From Gracilariopsis chorda (lineage: Eukaryota; Rhodophyta; Florideophyceae; Gracilariales; Gracilariaceae): a stretch of 64,000 bases of DNA. Below, piece by piece: positions 12,060 to 23,190 of the stretch; the first letter of the stretch is position 1; each line of letters begins with the position of its first letter. The notes under the pieces are model-generated. The model did no database searches. It saw nothing but the letters and a program-made list of their open reading frames with translations, and was not told the origin of the DNA. Location: contig NBIV01000304.1 in the NCBI GenBank assembly GCA_003194525.1, positions 1 through 64,000 on the forward strand, given 5' to 3'. The position numbers and the translations under genes were made by a program.

Positions 12060-14275
12060 ACAAAGATAGAACTCTAGAAATAGATCTTATCGCTTGTTGA
12101 GACATCTGCTGCGTGTAAATCGGCACGGGAGCATGTCCGTACCTCGAATCATGGCTTTCGCGGAAATGAAGAGTTGATCAAATGAGAAGGGGGAATAAAT
12201 ACGCAACCAGGATACGTTCTCCCGCATGCTGGCTAATTTGGGCCAGTTTAAAATAACTGCTGGTCAAGTTGTTGGCATGTTAAGCGAGTGGAAATTGGCT
12301 TTTCCTCATGCCGATATCCGGGTTAAAGTGCCAAAGTGATACCCTTTAACGTTCTGCAAGTAACCCTGGTTACTACCGAGGGTAGATGGGATTCCCTCTC
12401 CTTTTAAGTCCGTGAAAATATCTTTTTGTTCAAAACAATATTACAACGGGGTAAGGCCGATATTCAACAGTATTCCCATCCATCGTTGGACGTCTTCCCA
12501 ATTAATAAACGCAATCTTACTCTTGCGGTGCTATATATAACTTCATACAATGTTGTAGATAAGATATATTGCTCTCTAACTCACATTGCGACAGGCAAGA
12601 CGATTCGACGGTGTGACGTAGACAAGAATAGATTGTGATTGTTCCGGATATCAATGTAGTTGTTTCAAAGAGAAAATTGAGTCAGACATTCTGAGGCGGC
12701 AAATGGGTGCTATTCAATAAGGTTGGGGTTTGAAGTAAGGCTAGAAAACACGGGAGGCCAACGTTGGCCGGGTTGGGTAATAAACCCAAACGCGATTACA
12801 ATGTGGGTGTCTGCTTCTTGACGAAAACAAAGGGTTAGCAGTCACCCTTGTATCCGTAGTTGCCTTCGTACATCTCGAATCCTGCCTTAAGCCTCTTATT
12901 CCGAGCATCCTTTCGCTAGGATACCCTCACCTTTTCCAGAAACGCGTCTCTACGTGCATCAATAACCTGCTGGGGGTTCATTACAATGTATATGTCATAC
13001 CGTGTACCCATGCTCAAGCGAGTCTTCCTTTGAAAATGAAATACGTGTGTGGTTAGGGGCATGTGCCTCTAATTCCAAGGCAACGGTATTCGCTTTCTAC
13101 AAGCAGAATGCTAATTATCTATTCGACGGCTAAATTCCCCTAATAGACCCAATCGCATCTCCAGTTGGCCTCCTCGTCCGGCGTAGTGTTTTATAGCCTT
13201 TTCGGAAGGTCGGCACACCTTGACGGGCGGAACTGCATGTGGCATGTGCCCTGAGCGGGACTCGCTAGTACCTTGCAGTGGTCCCTCACCACAACGGTAT
13301 CCAGCGCAAAGCGATTTAGCATCGTGATCCCAGATGGGCTACGACAACTTGGACGCCCCGAAAATGAAATGATACCGACTCAGAATTCAGATATCTGGCG
13401 GACAATGTGCAGTGCAGCGGATCAGCTCACATTAATCTGCGTTCTTGTTTATTCTCCGGAAGGAAAGGAAGAAGAGATACGACTTGTTAGTAGTACATAA
13501 TATCTGGGCTTCGAGCGATAGAATCTGGATATCCACTTCCCTTGAGATCTATATACCGAATTGACGACGGTGTGGCACTACCGCCCTCAGAAAGGCGGCT
13601 TACGAGGGTCAGTTGAAGTCGTGGAAGTCCCTTGGTGACTGCTTGACAGCAAACAACTACTGCTGAGCAAATGTATATAATAGAACTAGGTTCAAGATCG
13701 GACCAAGGTGGACACAGACCCTATGATGACAAAATATCTACGATTCTAGGTCATTCGTTTCCTTGTCAATCTGTTGAGAAAACGACGATCCTTAACGAGA
13801 TGCATCTAGTAAGGCATTCGAATAACGATGTCGTTTTGTAATTGCTGCCTCCTGCATGTAATTCTTTTCGGGCTTTAGTATGTTCCATACCGCGAGGGGA
13901 TTTGTACGCGCGTGTAATCGAGTATCGTTTCCAGCGCGCGAGTGCTCGAAAAGGAAACCGGACTGCTGATTTCTCGTCAAAGCCTTGTCTGTTTTGATGA
14001 AAACAGTAGCAGGTATTGTACCTTCGGTACTTGAGAATGAACGAGCGTTCACCGAAGAGGAAACAGCTTCCTTTGAACTCTCCGCAGCGGGCGGCTGCTG
14101 GGGTGTCCAAGAGTGCGCGTTGCTCTCCGCCACACGAAAGGCCCAACAATCACCTTTGAAATCACGCTTCAACACGAAAATGTGGACACGTATCTACCGT
14201 GTTCATTTTGTTACCAACACTTTCGTCGATCCAAAGCATTTTATGTATATGATCGTAATTAAAAATTAGAAACTA
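12060..14275. other. Intergenic, only weak open frames
   Basis: About 2.2 kb without a recognisable domain. Two mutually overlapping minus-strand frames at 13766-14175 (127 codons each) use the same DNA in different registers and neither resembles a known family. No tRNA, rRNA or transposon end was recognised. Confidence 0.45.
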
Positions 14276-14722
14276 CTAGTTCTGTTGCGAATGAGGTTCA
14301 TGGGCGGCAAGACACGTATTTGTGTTGGGTTTGACGATGGGTCGCAATATGGGCTCACGTCCTATCGTTTCTTGTATTAGTTTCTCGGCAGCTATACTGT
14401 TATCAATTCTCGTGAACCAAATAGGGCCAATGTCAGATACGAAGGTACATGTAACCGCAGTTCGGAAACTGAGCAACATGCTATCATGGTCCTGGTTAAA
14501 AACAACACTCTGACTCAAAACAAAACATTTAATTGCGGATATACTGCTGCTGAGGTTACAATCATAGAAAGACGTTGCTAGCCAATTTGAGAAACGCCGT
14601 TTGTGAATGTCGAGTAGTATAGAAAGGGGAGTAGCTCTGGTGCAGGTCACTAAATAGCACATATCAACTACCAGTTTTCTAAAACAGTTTCCGGCAAAGC
14701 AACTTAACTTATTCGAAAGCAA
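14276..14722 (-). CDS. Hypothetical 148-codon ORF
   Basis: An open minus-strand frame divergent from the CK1-like kinase gene, with start codons about 40 bp apart. It is rich in Cys, Ser and hydrophobic residues, has no recognisable domain or clear transmembrane plan, and could be a chance frame in the kinase upstream region. It is listed only because of its length and position. Confidence 0.2.
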   Translation of the reverse strand: MLSNKLSCFAGNCFRKLVVDMCYLVTCTRATPLSILLDIHKRRFSNWLATSFYDCNLSSSISAIKCFVLSQSVVFNQDHDSMLLSFRTAVTCTFVSDIGPIWFTRIDNSIAAEKLIQETIGREPILRPIVKPNTNTCLAAHEPHSQQN

Positions 14723-14763
14723 TTTTTAACTGCACTGCTCTAAAAACGTGGGCAGATAACAAG

Positions 14764-15801
14764 ATGATACCAGATCTTGACGAATTCAGCGGCAAGCGTT
14801 TCAATCGCTACGTTCTTCAAGACAAACTAGGCGAAGGTTCGTTCGGAACCGTCTATTCAGCAAAAAACCTCGATAACGGTAAGCTTTTCGCTGCAAAGCT
14901 GGAGGAGAAAGAGGACCGCGTTCCATCTCTTATGAAGGAGCTTCAAATATACAGACGTCTGCACAAGCGGGGCAGAATACCTGGTATCCCTAGAATTTAT
15001 CACTACGAGGAACAGGACAACGTTTGCGTGATGATTATGGATAAGGCGGGCGATCATATTGACAGGGACGAGGCAGGGCGCCCGAGAACTCTTCCTATTG
15101 AGAGTGTACTTAAGATTGCATATCATGGTCTTACGACTCTTGAAAAAGTTCACGAGAAGGGGATTATACATACGGACTTGAAGCCAAATAATATTCTTCA
15201 GAACCCTTCCGGAAACTCGCCATGCATGTGCATCGTCGATTTCGGACTGGCGAAATCGTTCTACGAAGCCGGTACGAAGAAGCACATCGAAATGAAAACT
15301 AACCCGAAAATCGAAGGCCCGATCGTATATGCAACTGTGAATACACACGATTGCCTGACGCCGTCCAGACGGGACGACCTAGAGACGTTTGGATACGTGT
15401 TGGTGCAACTGTTCAAGGGGAAGCTTCCGTGGGAGAAGGTGGTAAATGAGGAGTTGCGAGAATGCATGCAAAAGTTCAAAACAACATCGTATAGTGAGTG
15501 GTACAATTCGTACTTGGGTGCTGTGTTAAGGGCATACCCCAAGGTCGGGGAACTGAAGAGGAATATTTCGGCCGAGGATTTGTGCGAAGGTATGCCTGAG
15601 ATTTTCACGAAGTACATGAAGTATGTAAGGAGTATGGTGTTCTCCGAAAAACCGTGCTACGATTACTTCTGCGACCAGTTTCTCGCCACTGCCGAGCACC
15701 TTGGCTGCAACATTCTCGCGGATAGGAGAGATGAAGAAGAGTACGATGACACCTTGCAAAAGGAGTTAGGGAAACTCGGTGTTTCGCGTTTGTCGGACTA
15801 G
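14764..15801 (+). CDS. Casein kinase 1-family protein kinase (divergent)
   Basis: A complete, intronless 345-residue kinase that would phosphorylate Ser/Thr. The glycine loop is at residues 23-30 (GEGSFGTV), the ATP-binding Lys at 45 (FAAKLE) and the alpha-C Glu at 59. The catalytic loop is HTDLKPNN (136-143, Asp138) and the Mg-binding DFG is at 159-161. CK1 membership follows from the segment after DFG: a VNTH motif where other kinases have APE, then SRRDDLETFGYVL and KGKLPWE, which are diagnostic of the family. Divergent points are HTD in place of the usual HxD residue, an unusual hinge (DKAGDHIDRDEAG) without the typical GPSLEDL, and a short tail of about 65 residues. All catalytic residues are kept, so activity is plausible. 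Substrates cannot be inferred. Confidence 0.9.
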   Translation: MIPDLDEFSGKRFNRYVLQDKLGEGSFGTVYSAKNLDNGKLFAAKLEEKEDRVPSLMKELQIYRRLHKRGRIPGIPRIYHYEEQDNVCVMIMDKAGDHIDRDEAGRPRTLPIESVLKIAYHGLTTLEKVHEKGIIHTDLKPNNILQNPSGNSPCMCIVDFGLAKSFYEAGTKKHIEMKTNPKIEGPIVYATVNTHDCLTPSRRDDLETFGYVLVQLFKGKLPWEKVVNEELRECMQKFKTTSYSEWYNSYLGAVLRAYPKVGELKRNISAEDLCEGMPEIFTKYMKYVRSMVFSEKPCYDYFCDQFLATAEHLGCNILADRRDEEEYDDTLQKELGKLGVSRLSD

Positions 15802-15980
15802 AACGGGATGGCCTTTTTAAGAGGGAAAGCCAAGTGTGTACAGTTTCCAGCTTTTCCTTCTGTCATTAACTTAAAACAGCTGTACATGCTTCTCTCAAGC
15901 GCGACACACTGTGCTGTTCGCTGATAGGTGTAACACAGAAGACAGCCTACAAGCCAAGTCACGCCTGAACACCGTGATCG

Positions 15981-16036
15981 GCTTGTAGCTGTCATGTTCA
16001 CAGACAGTACCTAGCTTGTAGCTGTCATGGTCACAG
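15981..16036. repeat. 33-bp tandem repeat beside pogo-like element
   Basis: GCTTGTAGCTGTCATG recurs at 15981 and 16014 (period 33 bp) with the following CACAGACA block. A related AGCTTGTAGC lies just right of the transposon at about 18095, so the transposon appears to have inserted within this small repeat, possibly inside an LTR. Confidence 0.6.
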
Positions 16037-18090
16037 ACACCCAGTGACTGCAAATGGCGTGGGTGAAGAAATAATGTGGTAACGTAAATGATGTGGGCCA
16101 CAACAAATACGGTACAAACGGGGTAGCTCACCGTTAGAATTAATGTGGGTACGCCGCCAACAATACATTTCGCGGGAATTATAGAGCCTTCGAACTCCAA
16201 ATTAGACCAGCTCAAAACAGCTTCTCGGCTACTCCTCGGTCCACTTTCCAACGCTAACAAACACGATGAGCGTTCCACTCTCAGCATCTCCCGTAATTGC
16301 AGCATTCGAACGAGCATCTTCGCGACAAAATCCAACGAAAGCAGCCAACACTACCGATTCCTCCTCAAAATCTGTGCCCCTCAATGGACACCATCTATCC
16401 CCTCTCACCCCACCACAGGCTGCATCAATAAAGCGATCAGTCCACAACGTTTTGGCTATTGCCGATGGCGCCAAAATTGTCACATTGATGAAAAATGAAG
16501 CCAACAAAGCAGGCCCAAGAAACATCATCTCAAAAGTCGTGCGTCAATTCCCATCTTTGTTTCGCAGCTCAGCCAAAGCTAAACTCCAAAAAGCGAGCCG
16601 CCTTTGGCACAATCGTTATGAATACATAAACCATGATGGAGTAAATGAGAGCAGAGGAGCATGTATTTCGATTACAGGGGGTACCCATATGGGCATGAAG
16701 CGCGTCAACCTGAAGGCTCGTACAGGCAGGGGAAGGAAACCACGGGCGTGGGTTACTGCTCTTCATATGGACATGCTGACTGAGTTTGACAGGCTTCGAA
16801 AACTTGGAGTAAAGTTCAACTGGCGTACTCTTCAGACTATGACTATAAACCTTATCCAGCAATCAAGTTCCATTTTGTACCATAAAAAAATGTTGGGTGA
16901 CCGTAGTAACAAACGAATTATCGAGTCCATAAACCGCAGATGGATCCAATCATTCATGGAGCCCTACAGAATTGTAAGCAGAGCGCACACTGGCAAGCGC
17001 ATGCTCTCCCCGCAAAAGACTGAGTTGATACATAAGAAAGTTGCGTACCACCTGGGAGAAGTGGCACGCGCATTCCGAAGCGGAGCCTGGAAGGAAGAGG
17101 ATGTTGAGAACGTGGACGAAACAAATTTTGTAATCAACATGGATAATGGAACAACGTTGGGATTTTGCCGCGAAAAAGAGGTGAAGTATACTGACGTGGT
17201 GTCTGGTGGGGAGGGTATGACAATGGTTGTTCGCATAAGTGGCGGCCCTAACGCAAGAATTGAACCTGTATTTATGGTCTTCCAGAATAAATCTCGATCG
17301 TATCCTATAAGAGGCGTACCCGACGACCAAAAAGGAATTTCGTATCGTAGTGGTCCAAAAGGTTGGATGGGTTCTGCGATAATGCCGCAATGGTTGGAAG
17401 AGAAGAAAGTCATAACCCGCCTTCCAAATGGCCGTAAGCGCATTCTTTTTGTGGACAACTGTAGCGGGCATATTCCGACGGCTGCTCTCAAAAATGCCTG
17501 TCGCAATATCAACACTGAACTGAAATACTTTCCTCCAAATGCAACGGATTTGGTGCAGCCAGCTGATTCTTTTATCATTCAAAAGATTAAATGTGCATGG
17601 AACGCTCGTTGGGAGAAGCATAAGATGGACATGATACAGAAGGGCTCATGGTCAAGTTCAGGAAGGATATGTAATCGAGGAAAGAAGTTTTTCCTAAATT
17701 TGGCGGTGCTCGCGGTGAGAGATGTTAATCGTCAGCGAGATGTTGATGGTCTGACGTACGCAAGGAAGGCAATGATACGTACCGGATTAGCCCTTAACAT
17801 GAATGGGCTTTGGGAAGAGCGACAGCTCTTTCCGAAGCTTCAAGAAATCGTTCGGAAGTACCGTAGTCATTTTGATGGGGCCGCTGTGGTAGCTTGATGT
17901 GGAGATCGGATTATGCTTGAGCACCCACGTTAATTACTTTCTTCAAAATTGGTGTGGGCCACGTTATTTTCGTTCGTACCACAATTAGCGTGGTACACAT
18001 GATAACGTGGCCCACATTATATCTTGTGCCCTGGCGCCATAAACGGCTTCAGTAAATAATGTGACCACGCTATTTGCAGTCACTGGGTGT
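16037..18090 (+). mobile_element. Pogo/Tigger-type DNA transposon with terminal inverted repeats
   Basis: Both ends carry a 26-bp terminal inverted repeat with one mismatch: ACACCCAGTGACTGCAAAT starts the element at 16037 and its reverse complement ends it at 18090. Inside the right end, GTGGGCCACGTTAT (17954-17967) faces its exact reverse complement at 18002-18015. The GTGGGCC core recurs at about 16093 near the left end, so these look like subterminal transposase-binding sites. One transposase gene occupies the middle. The flanking dinucleotide is AG on both sides rather than the TA expected for pogo, so the target duplication is uncertain. Confidence 0.85.
16266..17897 (+). CDS. Pogo/Tigger-like DDE_1 transposase
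   Basis: An open frame of 543 codons encoding the enzyme that would excise and integrate the surrounding element. The N-terminal 200 residues contain a basic region with a helix-turn-helix look (RGRKPRAWVTALHMDMLTEF), where a CENP-B/Tc5-type DNA-binding domain is expected. The catalytic core carries D in ENVDETNFV, D in ILFVDNCSGH and the third acidic residue in PNATDLVQPADSFI, which is the DDE_1 pattern of pogo-like elements. Length is typical. No stop or frameshift is seen, and the terminal repeats are 96% matched, so this is the best candidate in the window for a recently active DNA transposon. The ATG at 16266 is used; it lies about 230 bp inside the left terminus. Confidence 0.88.
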   Translation: MSVPLSASPVIAAFERASSRQNPTKAANTTDSSSKSVPLNGHHLSPLTPPQAASIKRSVHNVLAIADGAKIVTLMKNEANKAGPRNIISKVVRQFPSLFRSSAKAKLQKASRLWHNRYEYINHDGVNESRGACISITGGTHMGMKRVNLKARTGRGRKPRAWVTALHMDMLTEFDRLRKLGVKFNWRTLQTMTINLIQQSSSILYHKKMLGDRSNKRIIESINRRWIQSFMEPYRIVSRAHTGKRMLSPQKTELIHKKVAYHLGEVARAFRSGAWKEEDVENVDETNFVINMDNGTTLGFCREKEVKYTDVVSGGEGMTMVVRISGGPNARIEPVFMVFQNKSRSYPIRGVPDDQKGISYRSGPKGWMGSAIMPQWLEEKKVITRLPNGRKRILFVDNCSGHIPTAALKNACRNINTELKYFPPNATDLVQPADSFIIQKIKCAWNARWEKHKMDMIQKGSWSSSGRICNRGKKFFLNLAVLAVRDVNRQRDVDGLTYARKAMIRTGLALNMNGLWEERQLFPKLQEIVRKYRSHFDGAAVVA

Positions 18091-18234
18091 AGTTAGCTTG
18101 TAGCGTAGTCATAGAAGTCTCCAGACTGCTACAAGACCTGTATAAAATGAGCGTCAGCTGACCTTTCTCTTCATTTGGAGGAGGTCAGACCTTGTTCACC
18201 ATCACTTTATTACATTTGGTAGCATCTGCATTTC
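18091..18234 (+). promoter_or_regulatory. LTR 3' end with TATA box and tRNA primer-binding site
   Basis: Right of the pogo-like element the sequence contains TATAAAATGAGC (about 18141) and ends in TTACA at 18214. After two bases comes TGGTAGCATCTGC (from 18217), which has the TGG-start form of a tRNA 3'-end primer site. This is how a 5' LTR joins the leader of the Ty3/gypsy element that begins at 18430. The left part of the LTR would lie before 16037, split off by the transposon. No second LTR copy was found. Confidence 0.5.
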
Positions 18235-18429
18235 GATCCCCTCTCGTCTGCATTTTACAGTCCCGCTACGACCACGATGCCCCCCGCAAGCGAGACCCGC
18301 TCCAGAGCACGCCTCAGAGCACAGACAGCCAGCTCAACTTCCCGTACAGCAAATCCGTAGGCTCAAAACTGTGCAACCGGACATCAGCCACCTGCCGCTC
18401 TGTCCCCACTACACCAGCCGACCGCTGAA

Positions 18430-20571
18430 TTGCCGCATACGGATGACGCAGCTGCCTCCCATTCATCATCTCCGAGACCACAAGGAATACTTCCAACATC
18501 CCTTCTCGAAATGATCCAGCAGCAGCAAGCTTCATTGGATGCGTTAGCCGCCCAAGTGAGCTTCCTGACCGAGACTGTCGCAGCTGTTTCTCCCGCATCT
18601 GGGCCTACAGTTCTTGCCACAGCAACCCTCCCTTTGGACACTACTCCGGTGGACCCACCATCCCAGCACCAACCCGGAAGCCCACCCTTTCTTCTGAACG
18701 TGTTGAAATCGTCAAACTTTGCCACTTATCATGGGAAGGAATCTGAACGGACTTCCGTCAAAGTTCGTTCCTTTATGTCAGGTATCAGAAAAGTGACAAA
18801 CTTGTGCTCTAGCATTTCTGACGCTCAAGAAGTTGACATTGCCGTCTGTTTATTATGTGACCACGCAGATCTGTGGTACGCTCGCGCAACTCGCGATGGC
18901 ATTTCGTTCCCGAACCTCTCAGTTTTTCAAGAGGCTATGCTAGCCGAATTTGTGCCTGCAAACGAACGTGCAATGGCTCGTGTTGCTTTGATCCAACTGC
19001 AACTCAATGGTTCCATAGAGAGACATATCGCGAGCTTTAGAGAACTAGTCGACATCTGTCACACCCCTGTGTCTGAGGCTTTTACGTTTATGCAGCTCTC
19101 GCTACCTCTGCTTTTCCGTAAGAAGTTATCCGAACGCTTTCCGGACGGTAGTCCTATATCGATGTCTGAGGTTTACAACTATGTCTGGACGATCTATATC
19201 TCGGAGAAGTGGAACAATGCAAGCTCTTTCCAACCCATTCAATCCAAACGTTCTCACAAGAACAAGGAACCGTGGCAGAAAAACGCAAGTTCAAAGCATC
19301 CAGATCCGAGTCTGATCGGTAAGGATCCTGATGCTGTTTCTTAAGGACCCGCCGACGTACGAAACGCTGTCGAGAATGGTGTTTATCGCGCCAACGATCG
19401 CTGCATGAAGTGTGGCAAGAAGCCTTGGAGCGACCCTCGTCACCCTTGCCGCAACATTGCAGCTGATGCCGCAGCACAGCGCTCACCGAATCACCGGGCA
19501 AAAAAACTAGGAACTTCGCACACAAGTGCGAATCCAAGCAGTTCGACGGCTCCACCGAAGCTCTCAGCCATCGACACTGCTCCGAAGGGCGAAATGATCT
19601 ACGAAGGTGCCTTAAATGGCCATAAGGTTGCCTTCCACCTCGATCCTGGAGCCTCCCACGCTTTCACGTCACTGAACTTGGCTCGTCTCTGCCAGCTTTC
19701 TCTCAGCGCTTCTGCATTCCCCTTTACTGAACTTGGCAACAATTCAACAGTTCCTATCTTGTTCGAGACACAAACGCACATCTCCCTCGGCGACTTGTCT
19801 ATTCCGGTCTCGGTTTACGTTACCGAGATGAATGACGAGGATAACGGTCTACCATTGGTAACTGTAGGTCGAGAATGGCTTCGTTCTGCTCGCCCGCACG
19901 TCGACTGGAAGACCTACAACCTTACCGTACAGCGCGCAAACGGTTCAAGGTTCAATTTTATTCCTCTGCAGCTGACGCCCTCCCAGGCCCGCGTGAAGAA
20001 GCCCACTATCCCAACTGTGTCCTACAAACGCCTTCGTCGAATGGCAAAGAAGAAGGGATGCGGACTGTATGCCTTGCGCTTACGCCTCTCTTCTTCCGTC
20101 GACTACCACCCTGAATTGGCCTCCATAGTCGACGAGTTCCGAGACGTCTTTAAAGAGGAACTACCGTATGATCTCCCTCCTCAGGGGGAACAGGACTTCG
20201 AGATCAACCTGAAACACGACCAGCCACCTACCGTACGGCCGGTCATTCGGCTCTCAAACGAAGAGCTCAATCTTCTCCGCAACACATTAGAAGAGCTCCT
20301 CAGCAAAGGACTCATCCGCCCATCTTCTTCTCCATTTGGTGCACCAGTTTTTTTCGTGAAGAAGAAGTCGGGACAGCTACGCATGGTCTGTGACTATAGA
20401 GGTCTCAACCGAATCACCATTCCGGACGCCACGCCTCTCCCCCTCATTGACGAAGCACTAGACCAGGTTGCCGGAGCGAAGATATTTACCCAGATAGACC
20501 TCGTGGGGGCCTATCATCAGATGCGAATTAAGGAAGAGGACTGCCACAAAACTGCCATTCGCACTCGTTAG
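18430..20571 (+). pseudogene. Ty3/gypsy gag-pol, truncated in reverse transcriptase
   Basis: One frame carries gag and pol. Gag (18430-19344) has the Retrotrans_gag fold region around DHADLWYARATRDG and VALIQLQLNGSIERH. A TAA at 19342-19344 interrupts the frame, which then continues in the same register through a Cys-rich piece (CMKCGKKPWSDPRHPC), the protease (HLDPGASHAF, with Pro where Thr/Ser is usual after Asp) and reverse transcriptase (SPFGAPVFFVKKKSG, then the first catalytic Asp in FTQIDLVGAYHQM). The frame stops at 20571, before the YxDD motif, and nothing of RNase H or integrase follows. The element is therefore a 5' fragment. Whether the TAA was once a regulated gag/pol boundary or is a later nonsense change cannot be told; its place before the Cys-rich motif favours the latter. 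Confidence 0.85.
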
Positions 20572-21646
20572 GCCATGTGCATTATTCTGGACCCCACAGT
20601 ATTTGTCGCAAATAAAGGTACAAAGGTACATGCAGTGCTCTGACTACATTTCTCGTACCGATACTGTACCGTCGCCCTCGCTGGCTTCCTACCGAGCACG
20701 AGGACGGGGAGCTCCTGCTGAGCTTCAAAGACAGTTGCAAACCGCCTGATCCCGCCTCCACTTCTCGTTCCCAGCCCTAGCCCTTGGTCTGATCCTTTCA
20801 TCCCGCCACTTCTGTCAAGATTGTTCGAAATACCTCTCTTATCGGACGCCCTTCTCCTTGCGGAGCTGTTCGAAAAGCTAAACGCTACCAATTCCTTCCC
20901 CTTTCCACTGCCTGCCGAGCCGACACCTGTTGCGATAGGTGAGGAAGACTTAATGATAGAAAGTTCTAGTCTAGTGCCATCAGATTGTCCGTGTCAGTGT
21001 TTCGCCTCTTCCAGCCCTCGCGTGGCCATTGCCCACTATATGGCACTTCCGTTTTGCAGCATACAGATTTGTCGCATCAACGCAGGCCCGTATCTCTGAC
21101 TAACATCCTGTGGAATATAGTATGACTTGATGAACTGGGTTGTTCTTGAAAACATAGTTTGCGTTGTCACATTTTAGGTACAGACCACTCTTTTTGGTGC
21201 GATTATTTGCTTTTCGACAGGGAATGGCGGCTGTAGCAAAATGATAAAGTACAATCTGAGGTTAGTACCCTCTTTCCTCATTTGACTGGAAGACAAATAC
21301 ATTCTCTCCTTCTGACTGAACTTGACGGATCCGAGCAATATGAGACGGGTGAACCTGCTCCTTCTTCTCCTCACTCAACGTTACAAAGAACGCAAGCTAG
21401 CTTCCGTGCCATTCCCTTTCACGCTATCAAAACCCAAGCGTCAGAGACACGATTGACGCATAACAAGAAAAACACTCCAAAGCACGGCCGTGTCTGCATT
21501 CAAATATCTTTACGGATCTGAATGTGATCAGTGTCTTATAACTTTAACAGGTTTCGATCTTCGTGCATTTCGCTATATCAATACTCTGTTCTGTGAAATT
21601 TATGAAAAATGCTCTCTTTACTGCGCGGATACATTCGGATGATTTT
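20572..21646. other. Intergenic, Pro/Ser-rich open frame only
   Basis: A plus-strand frame around 20730-21099 encodes a Pro-, Leu- and Ser-rich peptide with no recognisable domain. It could be a relic of a coding region. Nothing else is supported. Confidence 0.35.
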
Positions 21647-23190
21647 TTACGTCCAAAAATACGTTGTAGACCACGCAGCATGACTCGATACAATGTTTGA
21701 GGCTAGTGCTGGCAGGAACATGATCCACGGGAAGGGAACCCGTATGCCAAGTTGCAATAGAACTGGTGGACCCCCCATCTTCCGGGGACCCTTCCACCAC
21801 CTTTGAGGAATCAGTATATCTGCTCCAACGCGAGAACTATAAACTATTTTTTTCCTTAGGATGCTCTCCTCTCGCATCAACCAATGCACAGGCCATCTTG
21901 GACACAGGCGCCTGTCCAAACCTGGTACATGTCGAAAATATCCCCAGGTCGGCCCTAAACTATTTAAAGAAGAACAAGTCACAAACGGTGCGCTATGTTC
22001 CGCAGAGAACGTTAGATATACTCGGGACTCTGCTTTTATATCTACGTGTCGGATATTTAAAGGTAGAGATTTGTTTCTTCTTTCCGACAAACTTGGGCGC
22101 ATGCTGCATACTGGGGACTTCTTTGGTTCACCGGTATGTGCGTGCCATCTACCCACGCCTGTAGAAGGTGACATTTTATAATACCGCCCCTATAGGTATT
22201 GTGTACGCATCCCCAGGACTCCATGCAAACGCGCGTCAAGTAGGTAGACTTCCAAAGGAGACGCAGTCGAACAGCCTTCGCGTGGTGAAATTCCTCAGAC
22301 ACTCGGAAGGAGCCAGGCCGAAATTACGGTGCAATCATCCACTTCAGTTTTGTGCTTCTTGCAGAAAAGCCCTCACCTTACTACTAGGCAACAATCCATG
22401 ATGGACAATGGGGTTATGGAAATAGTGCCAACCATCTTCTTCAGGGTTGTCGTTGCCTACCTTAAGGAGTATTCGTTAAAGCTACACAAGGGAGTCGTAG
22501 TGGGAATAGCTTTATCTGCTCCAACAGGACTGGCCCAAATCCCACCAACGGAATAACATGCCGTACAGAATACTGTGACCACAATGGAGGCTGAATCTAC
22601 ACCGTCGCCTCCAAAGAAGACACCCCCTGCCCCATGGCTCAAGAAGCTTCAAATGGGCGAAGAATTCGTGAAGTATGGCTAGGGATAATAGAAATGTTAT
22701 CTGCCTTTGAGGATATGTGGTCCATCCCTTTGGGCCAAGTGAACTTAACCAAGCACCACATCCAGTTAACCCCTGAGATGCAACTGGTACATCAAATCCC
22801 AAGGAGAACCTGACCCCATGCATGCGATTTCTAGCGTGAGGAGGTCCCACAAATGTTGGAAAAGAACGTGATTGAGCCATCCACCTCCGTATGGGCCTCT
22901 CCGGTGGTGTTCGCCGAGAAAAAAGATGGATCCTTGAGGTATTGTGTCGATAACAGGGGCATGAATGAGTTAACTGTGCACGATTTCTACCCGATACTTC
23001 GCATGGATGAATGTATCGAGTCCTTAGGCGATGCGTCGGTATTCTCTACTATGGACGTCAATAGTGGATACTCGAAAATCGAGATGGGCGAAGCCGATAA
23101 AGACAAGACAAATTTCACCACACATTGTGTCATATTAAGATGCCCAAGGATGCCTTTCGGAATGAAAACCGACCCCAAGTATTGAGACAT
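21647..23190 (+). pseudogene. Ty3/gypsy protease-RT relic related to element at 41200-52894
   Basis: Degenerate pol fragment. The protease block at about 21870-22165 contains AILDTGACPNLVHVE and ends VRAIYPRL, parallel to VLDTGAGPNFVVES and VDAIRPRL in the large gypsy element. A linker at about 22400-22520 (NGVMEIVPTIFFRVVVAYL) matches the same element's NGIVSISPDVPFRILVANL. RT at 22853-23190 has STSVWASPVVFAEKKDGS and PILRMDECIESLGDASVFS, then breaks off after MPFGMK, before YxDD. Several frameshifts and stops separate the blocks, and no LTRs were recognised. It is an old copy of the same lineage, and its DNA lacks the dense mini-palindromes of the large element. Confidence 0.75.

Noticed and set aside
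13766-14175. Two overlapping 127-codon minus-strand ORFs
   Set aside because: Different registers of the same DNA, no domain and no start context; likely chance.
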